Positions 1 to 7,205 of a DNA stretch of 41,789 bases are shown piece after piece. The stretch spans positions 1 to 41,789 of the forward strand of contig JBBAEA010000008.1 in assembly GCA_041656175.1 (NCBI GenBank), given 5' to 3'. Source of the DNA: JBBAEA01 sp041656175 (GTDB lineage: Bacteria > Myxococcota_A > Bradymonadia > UBA4248). The translations under genes and the position numbers were made by a program. The notes under the pieces were generated by a model. It did not search any database. It saw only the letters and a list, made by a program, of their open reading frames with translations, and was not told where the DNA came from. Position 1 is the first letter of the stretch, and every line of letters starts with the position of its first letter.

Positions 1-127
1 TTTCACATATCTTTCAAAGCGCTACAGCGTTATAAGTACATTGTAAAGGGAACCGCCGTATACGGAACCGTACGTACGGTGGTGTGGGAGGACGGCTACT
101 CAAATAATGGGTAGCCTCCTACCCGAT
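1..127 (+). mobile_element. 3' end of a group II intron (domains V and VI), truncated by window edge
   Basis: Positions 53-82 fold as a group II domain V hairpin. CCGCCGTA (53-60) pairs with TACGGTGG (75-82), TACG (61-64) pairs with CGTA (69-72), and the two-base bulge CG at 73-74 is the hallmark of domain V. It is followed by a domain VI-like stem, GGCTAC (94-99) with GTAGCC (111-116), and a CCTACCCGATT 3' end. These match the usual 3' end of bacterial group II introns. The intron-encoded reverse transcriptase would lie to the left, outside the window. The exact 3' splice junction (about 125-128) is my estimate. The element points toward the 3' end of the znuA-like gene. Confidence 0.75.
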
Positions 128-181
128 TGCGCTCGGCGAGCTTGCGCGACATAAGCACTGCACGCAAGCACTCCATCGCTC

Positions 182-1096
182 TTATTTCATGGCCTTATAA
201 AGCGCATCGCAAACTTTATTCAAATACTGTTCGTAATCCTCGCCCTTTGACAACTGCGGCCCATTGTTCATAACCACAATGCTAGCCTTTGTCATTTGCG
301 CGATTTTTTGGCTAGTCGAAGTCGGTTGGTACGATTCCTGCAAAATCACGCGCACTTTTTGGGCGCGCATCTTCGATATCACCTTTGCAACATGCCCAGG
401 ATTTGGCGAAACACCTGGCTTTGGCTCAATGTTATCGACACGCTTTAACCCCAACCAATCCGCCAAATACACCATCGATGCATGGTAACTCACAAAAACT
501 CGCTGATCCTCAGGAAGCGATTTAAAGCGCGCTTGCTGCTCGTCACTGAACTTCTGCAAACGTTTCACCAACTTTTCCGCATTTTCCTTGTAAGCAGCCG
601 CGTTATCGGGATCAATCGCCGCGAAGCGCTCCCCCAAAGCCTTCGTAATGGCGACCGCACTTTGAGCCGAGTACAAATAGTGCGGATTGCCCTGCGGATG
701 TATATCGCCCGCGGAACGCTCCACCTTGGCCGTTGGCACCTCCAGCGCAACAATAAATTGCGACGCGTCAATCGCCGTCGCCGCACCAAGCGCCACCTTC
801 GAGTTTCGCGCCCCCTTTTGCAAAGCCCCCAACCAGCCTATTTCCAGCTCCATCCCGTTGTAAACCAAGACATCCGCCCGATTGAGCTTCAAAATGTAGT
901 CCGGCCGCGCGTCCACATAATGGGGATCCTCCCGCGGACTCGCCAAAACCTCCACATCCACAAGTTCGCCGCCCACCGTCTGCACCAGCGAACCCAGCGC
1001 CGACATGCTGGCCACGACCTTCAATTTCGCCATCGCAACACCTGGAAAGAACAACATGAATGATAAAAATACTAAGAATACGGATCGCAATAACAT
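182..1096 (-). CDS. znuA: Metal (zinc/manganese-type) ABC transporter substrate-binding protein, ZnuA-like
   Basis: Periplasmic solute-binding protein of the cluster 9 (TroA/ZnuA) family, expected to capture Zn2+ or Mn2+ and hand it to the ZnuB/ZnuC pair encoded just upstream. The start is ATG at 1096, preceded by AGGAG at good spacing. An earlier in-frame ATG at 1219 lies in a repeat and would add 41 unrelated residues. The product is about 304 residues: a signal peptide ending near GVAMA, then the family pattern with ligand histidines in EDPHY, in NPHY (after DIHPQG) and in SYHAS, and an acidic residue in QESYQP. There is no His-rich loop between them, unlike many ZnuA. A 441-bp gap holding two repeat elements separates it from znuB. 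Metal specificity is inferred from the His-rich neighbours. Confidence 0.9.
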   Translation of the reverse strand: MLLRSVFLVFLSFMLFFPGVAMAKLKVVASMSALGSLVQTVGGELVDVEVLASPREDPHYVDARPDYILKLNRADVLVYNGMELEIGWLGALQKGARNSKVALGAATAIDASQFIVALEVPTAKVERSAGDIHPQGNPHYLYSAQSAVAITKALGERFAAIDPDNAAAYKENAEKLVKRLQKFSDEQQARFKSLPEDQRVFVSYHASMVYLADWLGLKRVDNIEPKPGVSPNPGHVAKVISKMRAQKVRVILQESYQPTSTSQKIAQMTKASIVVMNNGPQLSKGEDYEQYLNKVCDALYKAMK

Positions 1097-1149
1097 GACA
1101 ACTCCTGTTAAATCTAACTGTTTTCTATTGAAACATCGCTCATAGTTTT

Positions 1150-1300
1150 GTGGGGGGCTTCGCCCCCCTACGCGCAAGCTTCCCTCACGATCGGTGGCTT
1201 CGCGCAGGATTTTATGCATTGTATGCGCTCAAACCGCGCATACAATGCATAAAATGCGCTCAGGCACCGATCCTTCGGGTGATCTTGCGCTACCCCCCCC
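1150..1300. repeat. Modular palindromic repeat, copy A
   Basis: GC-rich borders (GGGGGGCTTCGCCCCCC followed by TACGCGCAAGCTTCCC on one side, GATCTTGCGCTACCCCC on the other) enclose a perfect 20-bp inverted repeat, arms 1209-1228 and 1236-1255 around a 7-base loop. The borders match the copies at 4712, 18910 and 29883 while the core does not. It lies just upstream of znuA and encodes the spurious N-terminal extension of that reading frame. Confidence 0.8.
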
Positions 1301-1357
1301 GCTACCAAGAACGACTGTGTAAAGACTAGATTATTCATCATTTTAGCTTTTCTCCTT

Positions 1358-1551
1358 AAAGAAGCTCTGATGCATTGGGACTAGCGCCCCAAACCCCGTC
1401 TAAGGCTTATCACTCTTAGAACCCTCTTTTGTGTGTAACTCATTGATTTTATTAATTTTATTTTGAACGCGCTCCTAACTATCGTTGTTTTGAATCAAGC
1501 GCAGGTTTGAAACCTGCCCCTACTCATTTTGCATTGTTCAAACTTTCCTTA
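1358..1551 (-). mobile_element. MITE-like element M1 (AAGGAAACTCTGATT family)
   Basis: About 194 bp with imperfect terminal inverted repeats: AAAGAAGCTCTGATGCATT at the left, and TTGTTCAAACTTTCCTT at the right. Inside are the family signatures in reverse orientation: GCGCCCCAAACCCCGTCTAAG, a CTTAGA stem, the ATTGATTTTATTAATTTTATT tract split by the stem, and the palindrome CAGGTTTGAAACCTG. The same order is seen at 29271, 31764 and 38867. Its right end overlaps the znuB stop codon. No transposase is encoded. Confidence 0.75.
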
Positions 1552-2476
1552 AACGAATGATTTTTAAGAAATGAAAAACGTACACAAGCATCACCCAAAT
1601 TAAGCAGACAAACGCCTGTGACGGTCCCACGGGAAAAGCGTACAAATACGCCACAACGTAACCCACGAAAGCCGAAATCCCGCCAATCAGTGCCGAAAAC
1701 ACCAACATGCTAGCCACGTTAAAGCTCATTCGCCGCGCCGCCATCGCGGGCAAAACACTAAAGGAAAAAACAGGTAGGGCGCCCAAAATCTTTGTAGCCA
1801 CCGCAATGCTTATCGCGATACTCAGCATCAAAACAAATTGCATGGCGTCAACCCTAATTCCCCCCACCCTCGCACTATCCGCATCCAATGTGCTCGCCTC
1901 AAAACCATGGCGAAAAACCATATGCAGCAAAACAGTGGCTACACTCACGATTAGCATAAGCCTAAAATCCTCAGGCGAAACTAAAACCGCGTTACCCAGC
2001 AAAAGCTGCTGTATATCTTGGATTTCCGTAACAATACGGGTGCCCAAAATCAGCGTTAAACTCGCGCCAGCTATATAAAGCAGCGCAACAAACGCCGACA
2101 TATCGCGTCCACTTCGTCTTTGCCCATAGCCAATAACCGCTATCGCCAAAAGCGACAAAATCGCTGCATCTATGACGGGGTTAAAAATAAAGTCCCACCA
2201 AAAACTCGTATGTCCCGCATCCACCGCACCCTCGTGCATATGCACATCATCATGCAACGGCGCCGCCCCCTGTACCAAAATCAGTAGCCACACACCAAGC
2301 GCAATTCCTGCACTCGAAACCTGAGAAAGCGCTGCACTCAAAAAGACTAAGCGCTTAAAAACTATATACACCCCCACCACCCCGAGCATAACTCCAGCAA
2401 ACACACCAGCTAAAGCCGCTTCACGGAAAAACTCCCAGTTCTCCCAAAATATCGCCAAACTCGCCGTGTTATCCAT
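1538..2476 (-). CDS. znuB: Metal ABC transporter permease, ZnuB-like
   Basis: Inner-membrane permease of the ABC-3 family that forms the channel with ZnuC. It is about 312 residues with eight or nine hydrophobic segments and the family core SVATVLLHMVFRHGFEAS. ATG at 2476 is chosen because GGAGG sits 7 bases upstream; the ATG at 2482 would leave only one base. The start overlaps the end of znuC, so the two are translationally coupled. An early periplasmic or loop segment, PLHDDVHMHEGAVDAGH (about residues 51-67), carries four histidines and several acids, unusual for this family and probably metal-binding. The last residues (RKV, stop) are encoded by the end of a MITE-like repeat, so the native C-terminus may have been altered. 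Confidence 0.9.
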   Translation of the reverse strand: MDNTASLAIFWENWEFFREAALAGVFAGVMLGVVGVYIVFKRLVFLSAALSQVSSAGIALGVWLLILVQGAAPLHDDVHMHEGAVDAGHTSFWWDFIFNPVIDAAILSLLAIAVIGYGQRRSGRDMSAFVALLYIAGASLTLILGTRIVTEIQDIQQLLLGNAVLVSPEDFRLMLIVSVATVLLHMVFRHGFEASTLDADSARVGGIRVDAMQFVLMLSIAISIAVATKILGALPVFSFSVLPAMAARRMSFNVASMLVFSALIGGISAFVGYVVAYLYAFPVGPSQAFVCLIWVMLVYVFHFLKIIRLRKV

Positions 2477-3194
2477 GACCATACCTCCCCGATTTTAGCA
2501 ATGCACAAGCCGACTTATTCTGCATAACGTCATGAATTTCACCTATGACGTAATTTCCATCACAAAATACGAGCGCATGCGTTAAATATGAAGAAATATC
2601 CATAAAATGGTGCGAAACAACGATGCATGACGCCGATTCGCGTTCTAAATACGAACGCAAACTGATGTAATACTTTTGGGTCTGCACAGGATCCATGGCA
2701 CTTGTGGCTTCATCCAAAAACAAAAGTTTTGGCCTACTTACCAAAGCCTGCGCCAACTTCGCACGCTGCTTCATCCCCTCGCTGAGCGCCTCAAACTGTC
2801 TATGCATAACAGCGCTCAAGTCGAGCTCTTCAATGCTGCTTTTCACTCGGTGCCTATGCAAAATTGCATAGCCAGGAATCCACATGCTGCGCGCATCATA
2901 AAGCCCGCGAGACACGTAATCACTAACCCTTTGCGGCACATCGCGCTCACTCTGATCGATCTGAGATATATACCTTGTGCTTGCGTTTAATTCGCATAAA
3001 CCATCAAGTTTTGGCATAAGCCCCAAAATACTCTTCATTAAAGTGGTTTTTCCGCTACCGTTCTCGCCAATAACCGCCCAAAGTTCGTTTTTACCCACAA
3101 TCCAATCAAGAGGGGGCATCAATGGTTTTGCATGGCCAAAGCTAAACTCTGTGCAACGCAGCAAAAATGCATCACTTTTCTTTGTCATACTCAT
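2469..3194 (-). CDS. znuC: Metal ABC transporter ATP-binding protein, ZnuC-like
   Basis: Cytoplasmic ATPase of the metal importer. It is 241 residues: Walker A GENGSGKTT (about residues 43-51), signature region LSEGMKQRAKLA, Walker B LLFLDEATSAMD and H-loop VVSHH. The signature is LSEGM instead of the usual LSGGQ, a divergent but still plausible C-loop. Two in-frame ATGs (3194 and 3188) are possible; neither has a strong ribosome binding site. It overlaps znuB by 8 bp and follows the His-rich lipoprotein gene by about 100 bp, a gap that contains a 12-bp hairpin. Confidence 0.9.
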   Translation of the reverse strand: MSMTKKSDAFLLRCTEFSFGHAKPLMPPLDWIVGKNELWAVIGENGSGKTTLMKSILGLMPKLDGLCELNASTRYISQIDQSERDVPQRVSDYVSRGLYDARSMWIPGYAILHRHRVKSSIEELDLSAVMHRQFEALSEGMKQRAKLAQALVSRPKLLFLDEATSAMDPVQTQKYYISLRSYLERESASCIVVSHHFMDISSYLTHALVFCDGNYVIGEIHDVMQNKSACALLKSGRYGHG

Positions 3195-3231
3195 GATTTT
3201 TTCTGTCTAATAAAACTAGAACTGTACGCAA

Positions 3232-3263
3232 GGGCAAGAGAGCTTAAATCTGCTCTCTTGCCC
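3232..3263 (-). promoter_or_regulatory. Perfect 12-bp intergenic hairpin inside the metal operon
   Basis: GGGCAAGAGAGC (3232-3243) and GCTCTCTTGCCC (3252-3263) form an uninterrupted 12-bp stem with an 8-base loop between the His-rich lipoprotein gene and znuC. No T tract follows on the minus strand, so it is more likely an mRNA-processing or stability element than a terminator. That role is inference. Confidence 0.5.
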
Positions 3264-3293
3264 CCTGCACTTACTAGGATTGTTTAGCCACCA

Positions 3294-3806
3294 CTAATGA
3301 TGGTGATGTTCCTCATGCTCATCGTGTTCATATTCATACAAGATAACAACTTCTTTTTTCTTGGCTTTTAGCTCTAAAACTACCGTGCCAACGCTGTCAA
3401 GATCGATTTCATGATGCTTAAGATCACACTCGCTGTTGGCTTCTTTTTCTACCCCAAGTGCGGCTTCTTCCTTTTTAGCACTAACGCCTAAATCATCGTC
3501 ATTCGTTGCAAGGATGATGTCAACTGCTTGATTGGCATTGATTTTTACAAAGCCGCTATACCCCGCCTCGGCACTTCCACCTTCAAGGCTTAACTTGTAT
3601 AATTTGTGAGCGGCCGGGAGTTCTGGCGCTTGCGCCGCATCTGCAACAGCGCTCACTGCCATACTTGCGCTTAGATGTTTAAAATGCTCGCATATATGCG
3701 CATGTGCATGATTCTCATCATGGTGATCATGCTCATCGCAAGCCACTAGTGAGAATGGCAGAAGTAGCGATATGGCGAAGAAAATACGAAAACTGCTCTT
3801 TTTCAT
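3294..3806 (-). CDS. Small His-rich lipoprotein, probable periplasmic metal-binding protein
   Basis: About 170 residues. ATG at 3806 has GAGGA at good spacing; an ATG five codons earlier does not. The product has a lipoprotein signal peptide (MKKSSFRIFFAISLLLPFSL, then VAC), and the mature protein begins C-DEHDHHDENHAHAHICEHFKH, with another His/acid cluster EHDEHEEHHHH at the extreme C-terminus. The middle part (YKLSLEGG.. to ..VVLELKAKK) looks like a compact beta domain and I do not recognise it. Both His clusters suggest zinc buffering or delivery in the periplasm. Its position between the other lipoprotein gene and znuC supports a part in the same uptake path. I would not assign it to a named family. 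Confidence 0.8.
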   Translation of the reverse strand: MKKSSFRIFFAISLLLPFSLVACDEHDHHDENHAHAHICEHFKHLSASMAVSAVADAAQAPELPAAHKLYKLSLEGGSAEAGYSGFVKINANQAVDIILATNDDDLGVSAKKEEAALGVEKEANSECDLKHHEIDLDSVGTVVLELKAKKKEVVILYEYEHDEHEEHHHH

Positions 3807-3889
3807 AGTATCCTCTTTCAAGAATGAAGTTCTTTACAAAACCACTTGCAAAGAATTAGTTTAGATAAACAAGTAAAAAATAAAATACA

Positions 3890-4885
3890 TCATAGCTCAT
3901 TAAAATCTAATTTTTTGAGTTTCAATGCTCCTGTGAATTGTGTCCAGAATTGGTCTAACTCCTCAGTCTCGCCGAGTTTAGACCACGCGACCTTGTCGAT
4001 AAAACTGATGCCTAGCTCCAAGGCGAGCCCGACATTTTGGCGATATTTTTTATCTTCACCGAACTGATAGTTAGCCGATAAAAATACGGGTTTATCAAAG
4101 AGTTTCGATTCCAAAACATGTGAAACCCATAATTCATTCTCATAAACACTAAGTTCAAGCTCTACCGATAGAATTTTAGCGACGAGTCCGTCGTATTTCC
4201 CGCGATTTACCTCGACGTTTAGCGCTTCAAAACCGCTAGTTACGGGCAAGTCGTCCTTAAACAGCACAAGTTCTCGATCCACGGCGAGTGTGAGTAGAGA
4301 TTTAGCGTTAGAGCCAGATTGTTGTAGAATTTTTTCGATTTCGTCGTAACTGATAATGGAGGAATCGGGAAGGTGGCAGTGATCGGAGTGACAGTTCGTA
4401 TAGGGTGGCGGCGGGTTTGTTGGGTCAAAGCTGAGTTTTCCCGTATTTTCACCGCCGGTGCTTAAGCCAAACTCCGATAAATGCAATTTTATCGACTTTA
4501 TGCGAACGCGCCTATCATCGCTGCTGCGATACGCTTTGAGCGAATCGTCCCAGCGACCGCTGCCGATATCGACTTTAGCCTCAAGCTTTGCGTCTATGAC
4601 GCCCCAAGCGCGACCATCTTCTATGGCGCAGGCGCTAAAGGCGAAGGCCGCGAAGAAAAGTAGAGCTAAGAGCGTTGAAGCCTGAAGGCATAAGCGCTGT
4701 TTTCGCAGCGAGGGGGTAGCGCAAGATCGCCCGAAAAATTGGCTTAGAGACGCATTTTGTGCGTTGGATCGGCGCTTAGCCGATACAGCGCACAAAATAT
4801 AGCGGCTCTTTGCCAATTTTGAGGGAAGCTTGCGCGTAGGGGGATACTTCCCCCCAAAAAGCTGTAAGTCATTGAATTTAATCAT
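3890..4885 (-). CDS. Lipoprotein of the metal-uptake cluster, with a repeat-encoded insertion in its signal peptide
   Basis: 331 residues, not recognised as a known family. The start at 4885 is strongly supported by AGGAGG seven bases upstream. Residues 1-10 are followed by about 48 residues (11-58) encoded entirely by palindromic repeat copy B, and only then by the hydrophobic signal core LLALLFFAAFAF and lipobox SAC (Cys at about 86). No in-frame start codon with a ribosome site lies after the insertion. The mature part has a CHSDHCHLPD motif that could bind metal and is otherwise predicted to be beta-rich. It lies 11 bp after the outer-membrane barrel gene, so it probably works with it, perhaps as a periplasmic metal carrier (inference). 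Confidence 0.75.
   Translation of the reverse strand: MIKFNDLQLFGGKYPPTRKLPSKLAKSRYILCAVSAKRRSNAQNASLSQFFGRSCATPSLRKQRLCLQASTLLALLFFAAFAFSACAIEDGRAWGVIDAKLEAKVDIGSGRWDDSLKAYRSSDDRRVRIKSIKLHLSEFGLSTGGENTGKLSFDPTNPPPPYTNCHSDHCHLPDSSIISYDEIEKILQQSGSNAKSLLTLAVDRELVLFKDDLPVTSGFEALNVEVNRGKYDGLVAKILSVELELSVYENELWVSHVLESKLFDKPVFLSANYQFGEDKKYRQNVGLALELGISFIDKVAWSKLGETEELDQFWTQFTGALKLKKLDFNEL
4712..4855. repeat. Modular palindromic repeat, copy B (inserted in frame in a coding region)
   Basis: 144 bp, exactly 48 codons. The left border is GGGGGTAGCGCAAGATCGCC and the right border GAGGGAAGCTTGCGCGTAG followed by GGGGGATACTTCCCCCC. Nested arms are AAAATTGGC with GCCAATTTT, GCATTTTGTGCG with CGCACAAAATAT, and ATCGGC with GCCGAT at the tip. 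It lies wholly inside the gene on the minus strand and is free of stop codons in the gene's frame. Confidence 0.85.
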
Positions 4886-4896
4886 AAATCTGCCTC

Positions 4897-6399
4897 CTAA
4901 TAGTTGTGTGCTGGGTGAGTTCCAACGAGAACTTCCAAGTTTAAGAAGGTGGCAATGATGGGTGTGTTTTGCCAGCGCGGGATATCGACGTTGATTTGTG
5001 CGCGAAGGCGCGCGAAATGGGATGGATTGTAGGTGGCTTGGGCGGCGACGCGTCCGCGATACTTCGTCCAGTCGGGGTCAAGCGGATCGGCGGGCAGGCC
5101 GCTCCCCCACTCGCCGCGGACGGCCGTGGACCATTCGCGGTTGAATTGGTAAAGTATCTGCGCGTAGCCCGCGTGGTCGATGAGCAAATCATTGGGAACT
5201 TGGCGCAAACGTAGAAGTTCCTCGGCTTGGAACGCTAGGAACGACGCGTTATTGCTGTCGAAATTCGCTTTGAGATAGATGTCGGTGCCGTAAATGTCTG
5301 TGCGATTTTTGTGACCAGTGGCGTTTGGGCCAAACTGCGCGCTTAGCCCCCAGTTGAGGCCAACGCTTTGGCTAAGGGGGAAGAATTGTTTGGCCGACAG
5401 TGTATAGAGAAAATCGCCCAAACCGGAAATCTCGGCGCGATCGTTGCCGAAATAACTGCGATTGGTCGCGCCACCATTGGCCATTTGTATGGACGCGACG
5501 AGTTCGACGTACCACGGCAACGGCGTTAGCCATGAGAGCTCGGCGCCTAGCCCGCGGTTGCCCTCGCTACCAAAGAATTTGCCGATAGCAAAGGGCTGAT
5601 CGACAAAACTCCAGCTGTGTGGGTGCGTGCTGTTTAGGCGCCCAAAGCGGGAAAGAAATTGACCCGCGCGAACTTGGAGGCTCCAAGGAAGCGACAGTGT
5701 CGTCGCGTAGGCCTCTTCTATTTCGACACCAAAGAGCGAAAAAACAAGGTTTGCATCGAAACGAAAGAAGGGGTCCACCGAGGCCGAAACGGAAAGTTCT
5801 AACTGTTGGAAGTTAAAACCCGTTTTCGTGGGATCATGGCCGCCAGTTTGGTAGTTTTTCTTTTTGGAAAAATAGGCAAGCGCAACATCGAGTATGAAGG
5901 CCATATCGGGATTCATGCTTTGGATAGAGGCCCATATCCCTGAACTTGCGCTAGACTTTGCGGGTTCTACGGCTTCTTTTTGAACGCGACTAAACTTATC
6001 CTCCTCAAGCGCAAGGGCAAGCTCTTCTAACTCGGCTTCGCTAAGATCAAAGCTTTCATTATCGCTATTCTCGATTTTCTTAAATTCGACCTTAGACGGT
6101 GATTCTTCGTTATTTATGGCGTTTTCTTCGCTGGTTTCTGAATATTTTACACCTTCTTTAGTTTTTTGCGAATCTTCATCATTACTACTCCTTTCACGCG
6201 ACTCGCCCGTTTCCCTCTCATCTGTATCAGTGATAGCGTGTACAGCGTGCTCTTGTTCGGCTTCATCCATTACATGCAGCTCCGCTGCTTCTCGTGTTAG
6301 CCCACGCCCTCCTTCTTCTTGAGCCATGGCGCTGCTTGTACAGAGTACAAAATAGCACAATGCCCAAAGTATAATGATGCACCTATGATACTGCGTCAT
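4897..6399 (-). CDS. Outer-membrane beta-barrel (porin-like) protein of the metal-uptake cluster
   Basis: 500 residues. A signal peptide (ending near SSAMA) is followed by a strongly acidic low-complexity stretch (about residues 28-150, rich in Glu, Asp and Ser) and then by alternating amphipathic strands from about residue 160 to the C-terminal Tyr, typical of outer-membrane barrels. Segments such as FSRFGRLNSTHPHSWSF and GLGAELSWLTPLPWYVEL resemble porin-type proteins often encoded beside zinc importers and sometimes annotated as zinc-regulated outer-membrane receptors. No TonB box or plug domain is obvious, so passive or facilitated entry is more likely. It is probably the first gene of the operon with the lipoproteins and znuCB. 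The ribosome site is weak (GAGAGAG). Confidence 0.75.
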   Translation of the reverse strand: MTQYHRCIIILWALCYFVLCTSSAMAQEEGGRGLTREAAELHVMDEAEQEHAVHAITDTDERETGESRERSSNDEDSQKTKEGVKYSETSEENAINNEESPSKVEFKKIENSDNESFDLSEAELEELALALEEDKFSRVQKEAVEPAKSSASSGIWASIQSMNPDMAFILDVALAYFSKKKNYQTGGHDPTKTGFNFQQLELSVSASVDPFFRFDANLVFSLFGVEIEEAYATTLSLPWSLQVRAGQFLSRFGRLNSTHPHSWSFVDQPFAIGKFFGSEGNRGLGAELSWLTPLPWYVELVASIQMANGGATNRSYFGNDRAEISGLGDFLYTLSAKQFFPLSQSVGLNWGLSAQFGPNATGHKNRTDIYGTDIYLKANFDSNNASFLAFQAEELLRLRQVPNDLLIDHAGYAQILYQFNREWSTAVRGEWGSGLPADPLDPDWTKYRGRVAAQATYNPSHFARLRAQINVDIPRWQNTPIIATFLNLEVLVGTHPAHNY

Positions 6400-6620
6400 A
6401 TTTACTCTCTCTATGATATGATAATATTGCCGCGTGTTTAGACTAGATATATCTACCCTATTCTACGGCTTATATATTTACAAAGACAATCAAAATACGA
6501 TTATCAACACAAACACCGTATAAAATTCTATTTACATCATAGACTTGCGCATAAACGACATCTCATTGAAAGCGCAGTGAATCTTTGAATCTTAATGATG
6601 AAATTAGAGCAAACTTATGC

Positions 6621-7055
6621 CTAAGCAAACACAGTAAGGGGTGGTGAATGCTTGGGTGCCAAACGTAGTAGGCTCCAATTTAAGTATACTTCTTCAAGTT
6701 CTTGGGCTTGTACTTCGCTAGTCGGTAGCAAAAGATTTAACATAGCCTCTTCATAGCTCGACAATGTAAAGGCAAAGTGCGACACCGTCATAATGATGTA
6801 GCAAGTGTCTTCGTGGCTAAACTTATGTTTATGCGAGATATCGATACTGCATTTTGTTGGGGCTGCGTTCGTCGATGGCGTCGCAGCGATATGTTCGTGT
6901 ACAACGTTACCCGTTATTGCGGAGTGACTATGGTGCACTGTCGTTATGTGCACAAAATACAGAAGCTGACTGAGCACAAATATAGCCAAGAGCAAGCGCC
7001 CTACACCCCGACGCGTACTGAGCAATTCTTGGATTTGGCTAGAAACTCTTTGCAC
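6621..7055 (-). CDS. Small His-rich single-pass membrane protein, probable metal-related
   Basis: About 144 residues from the GTG at 7055, chosen because GGAGGA lies about 9 bases upstream; a longer TTG start at 7112 lacks a ribosome site. There is one hydrophobic segment near the N-terminus (LLLAIFVLSQLLYFVH), followed by His-rich and Cys-containing stretches (TTVHHSHSAI, CSIDISHKHKFSHEDTC) and a C-terminus ending APKHSPPLTVFA. The layout resembles small membrane proteins found next to metal transporters (DUF2946-like), but I cannot confirm a family. The start region lies in the left copy of a 98-bp direct repeat, so its original upstream region is probably now beyond 10046, separated by the restriction-modification genes. 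Confidence 0.6.
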   Translation of the reverse strand: MQRVSSQIQELLSTRRGVGRLLLAIFVLSQLLYFVHITTVHHSHSAITGNVVHEHIAATPSTNAAPTKCSIDISHKHKFSHEDTCYIIMTVSHFAFTLSSYEEAMLNLLLPTSEVQAQELEEVYLNWSLLRLAPKHSPPLTVFA

Positions 7056-7133
7056 TTCAATGGCTCCTCCACAAGCCAAAACGCATTGTAGGCATATTCT
7101 CGCGTTTTGCAAGTGGGAATTTTTAAAGTGGCT
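7036..7133. repeat. 98-bp direct repeat, left copy, flanking the restriction-modification pair
   Basis: Matches 9949-10046 without gaps and with 7 mismatches; the last 48 bases are identical. The two copies bracket 7134-9948, which holds the complete PstI-like restriction-modification operon. This copy contains the ribosome site and GTG start of the His-rich membrane protein gene. Confidence 0.85.
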
Positions 7134-7205
7134 GTAAGCATGCAGTTCTGTGCTATGTATTTACCTGCGGTGACAAGGCAAGCCCTACAAGACACATAAA
7201 GTACT

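Noticed and set aside
482..1063. Long open frame antisense to the znuA-like gene
   Set aside because: Arg/Leu/His-rich translation without a ribosome site, fully explained as a shadow of the znuA-like coding strand.
6415..6428. GATATGATAATATT upstream of the outer-membrane barrel gene as a Zur operator
   Set aside because: Only a partial palindrome and a poor match to known Zur boxes; regulation by zinc is plausible but not shown by this site.
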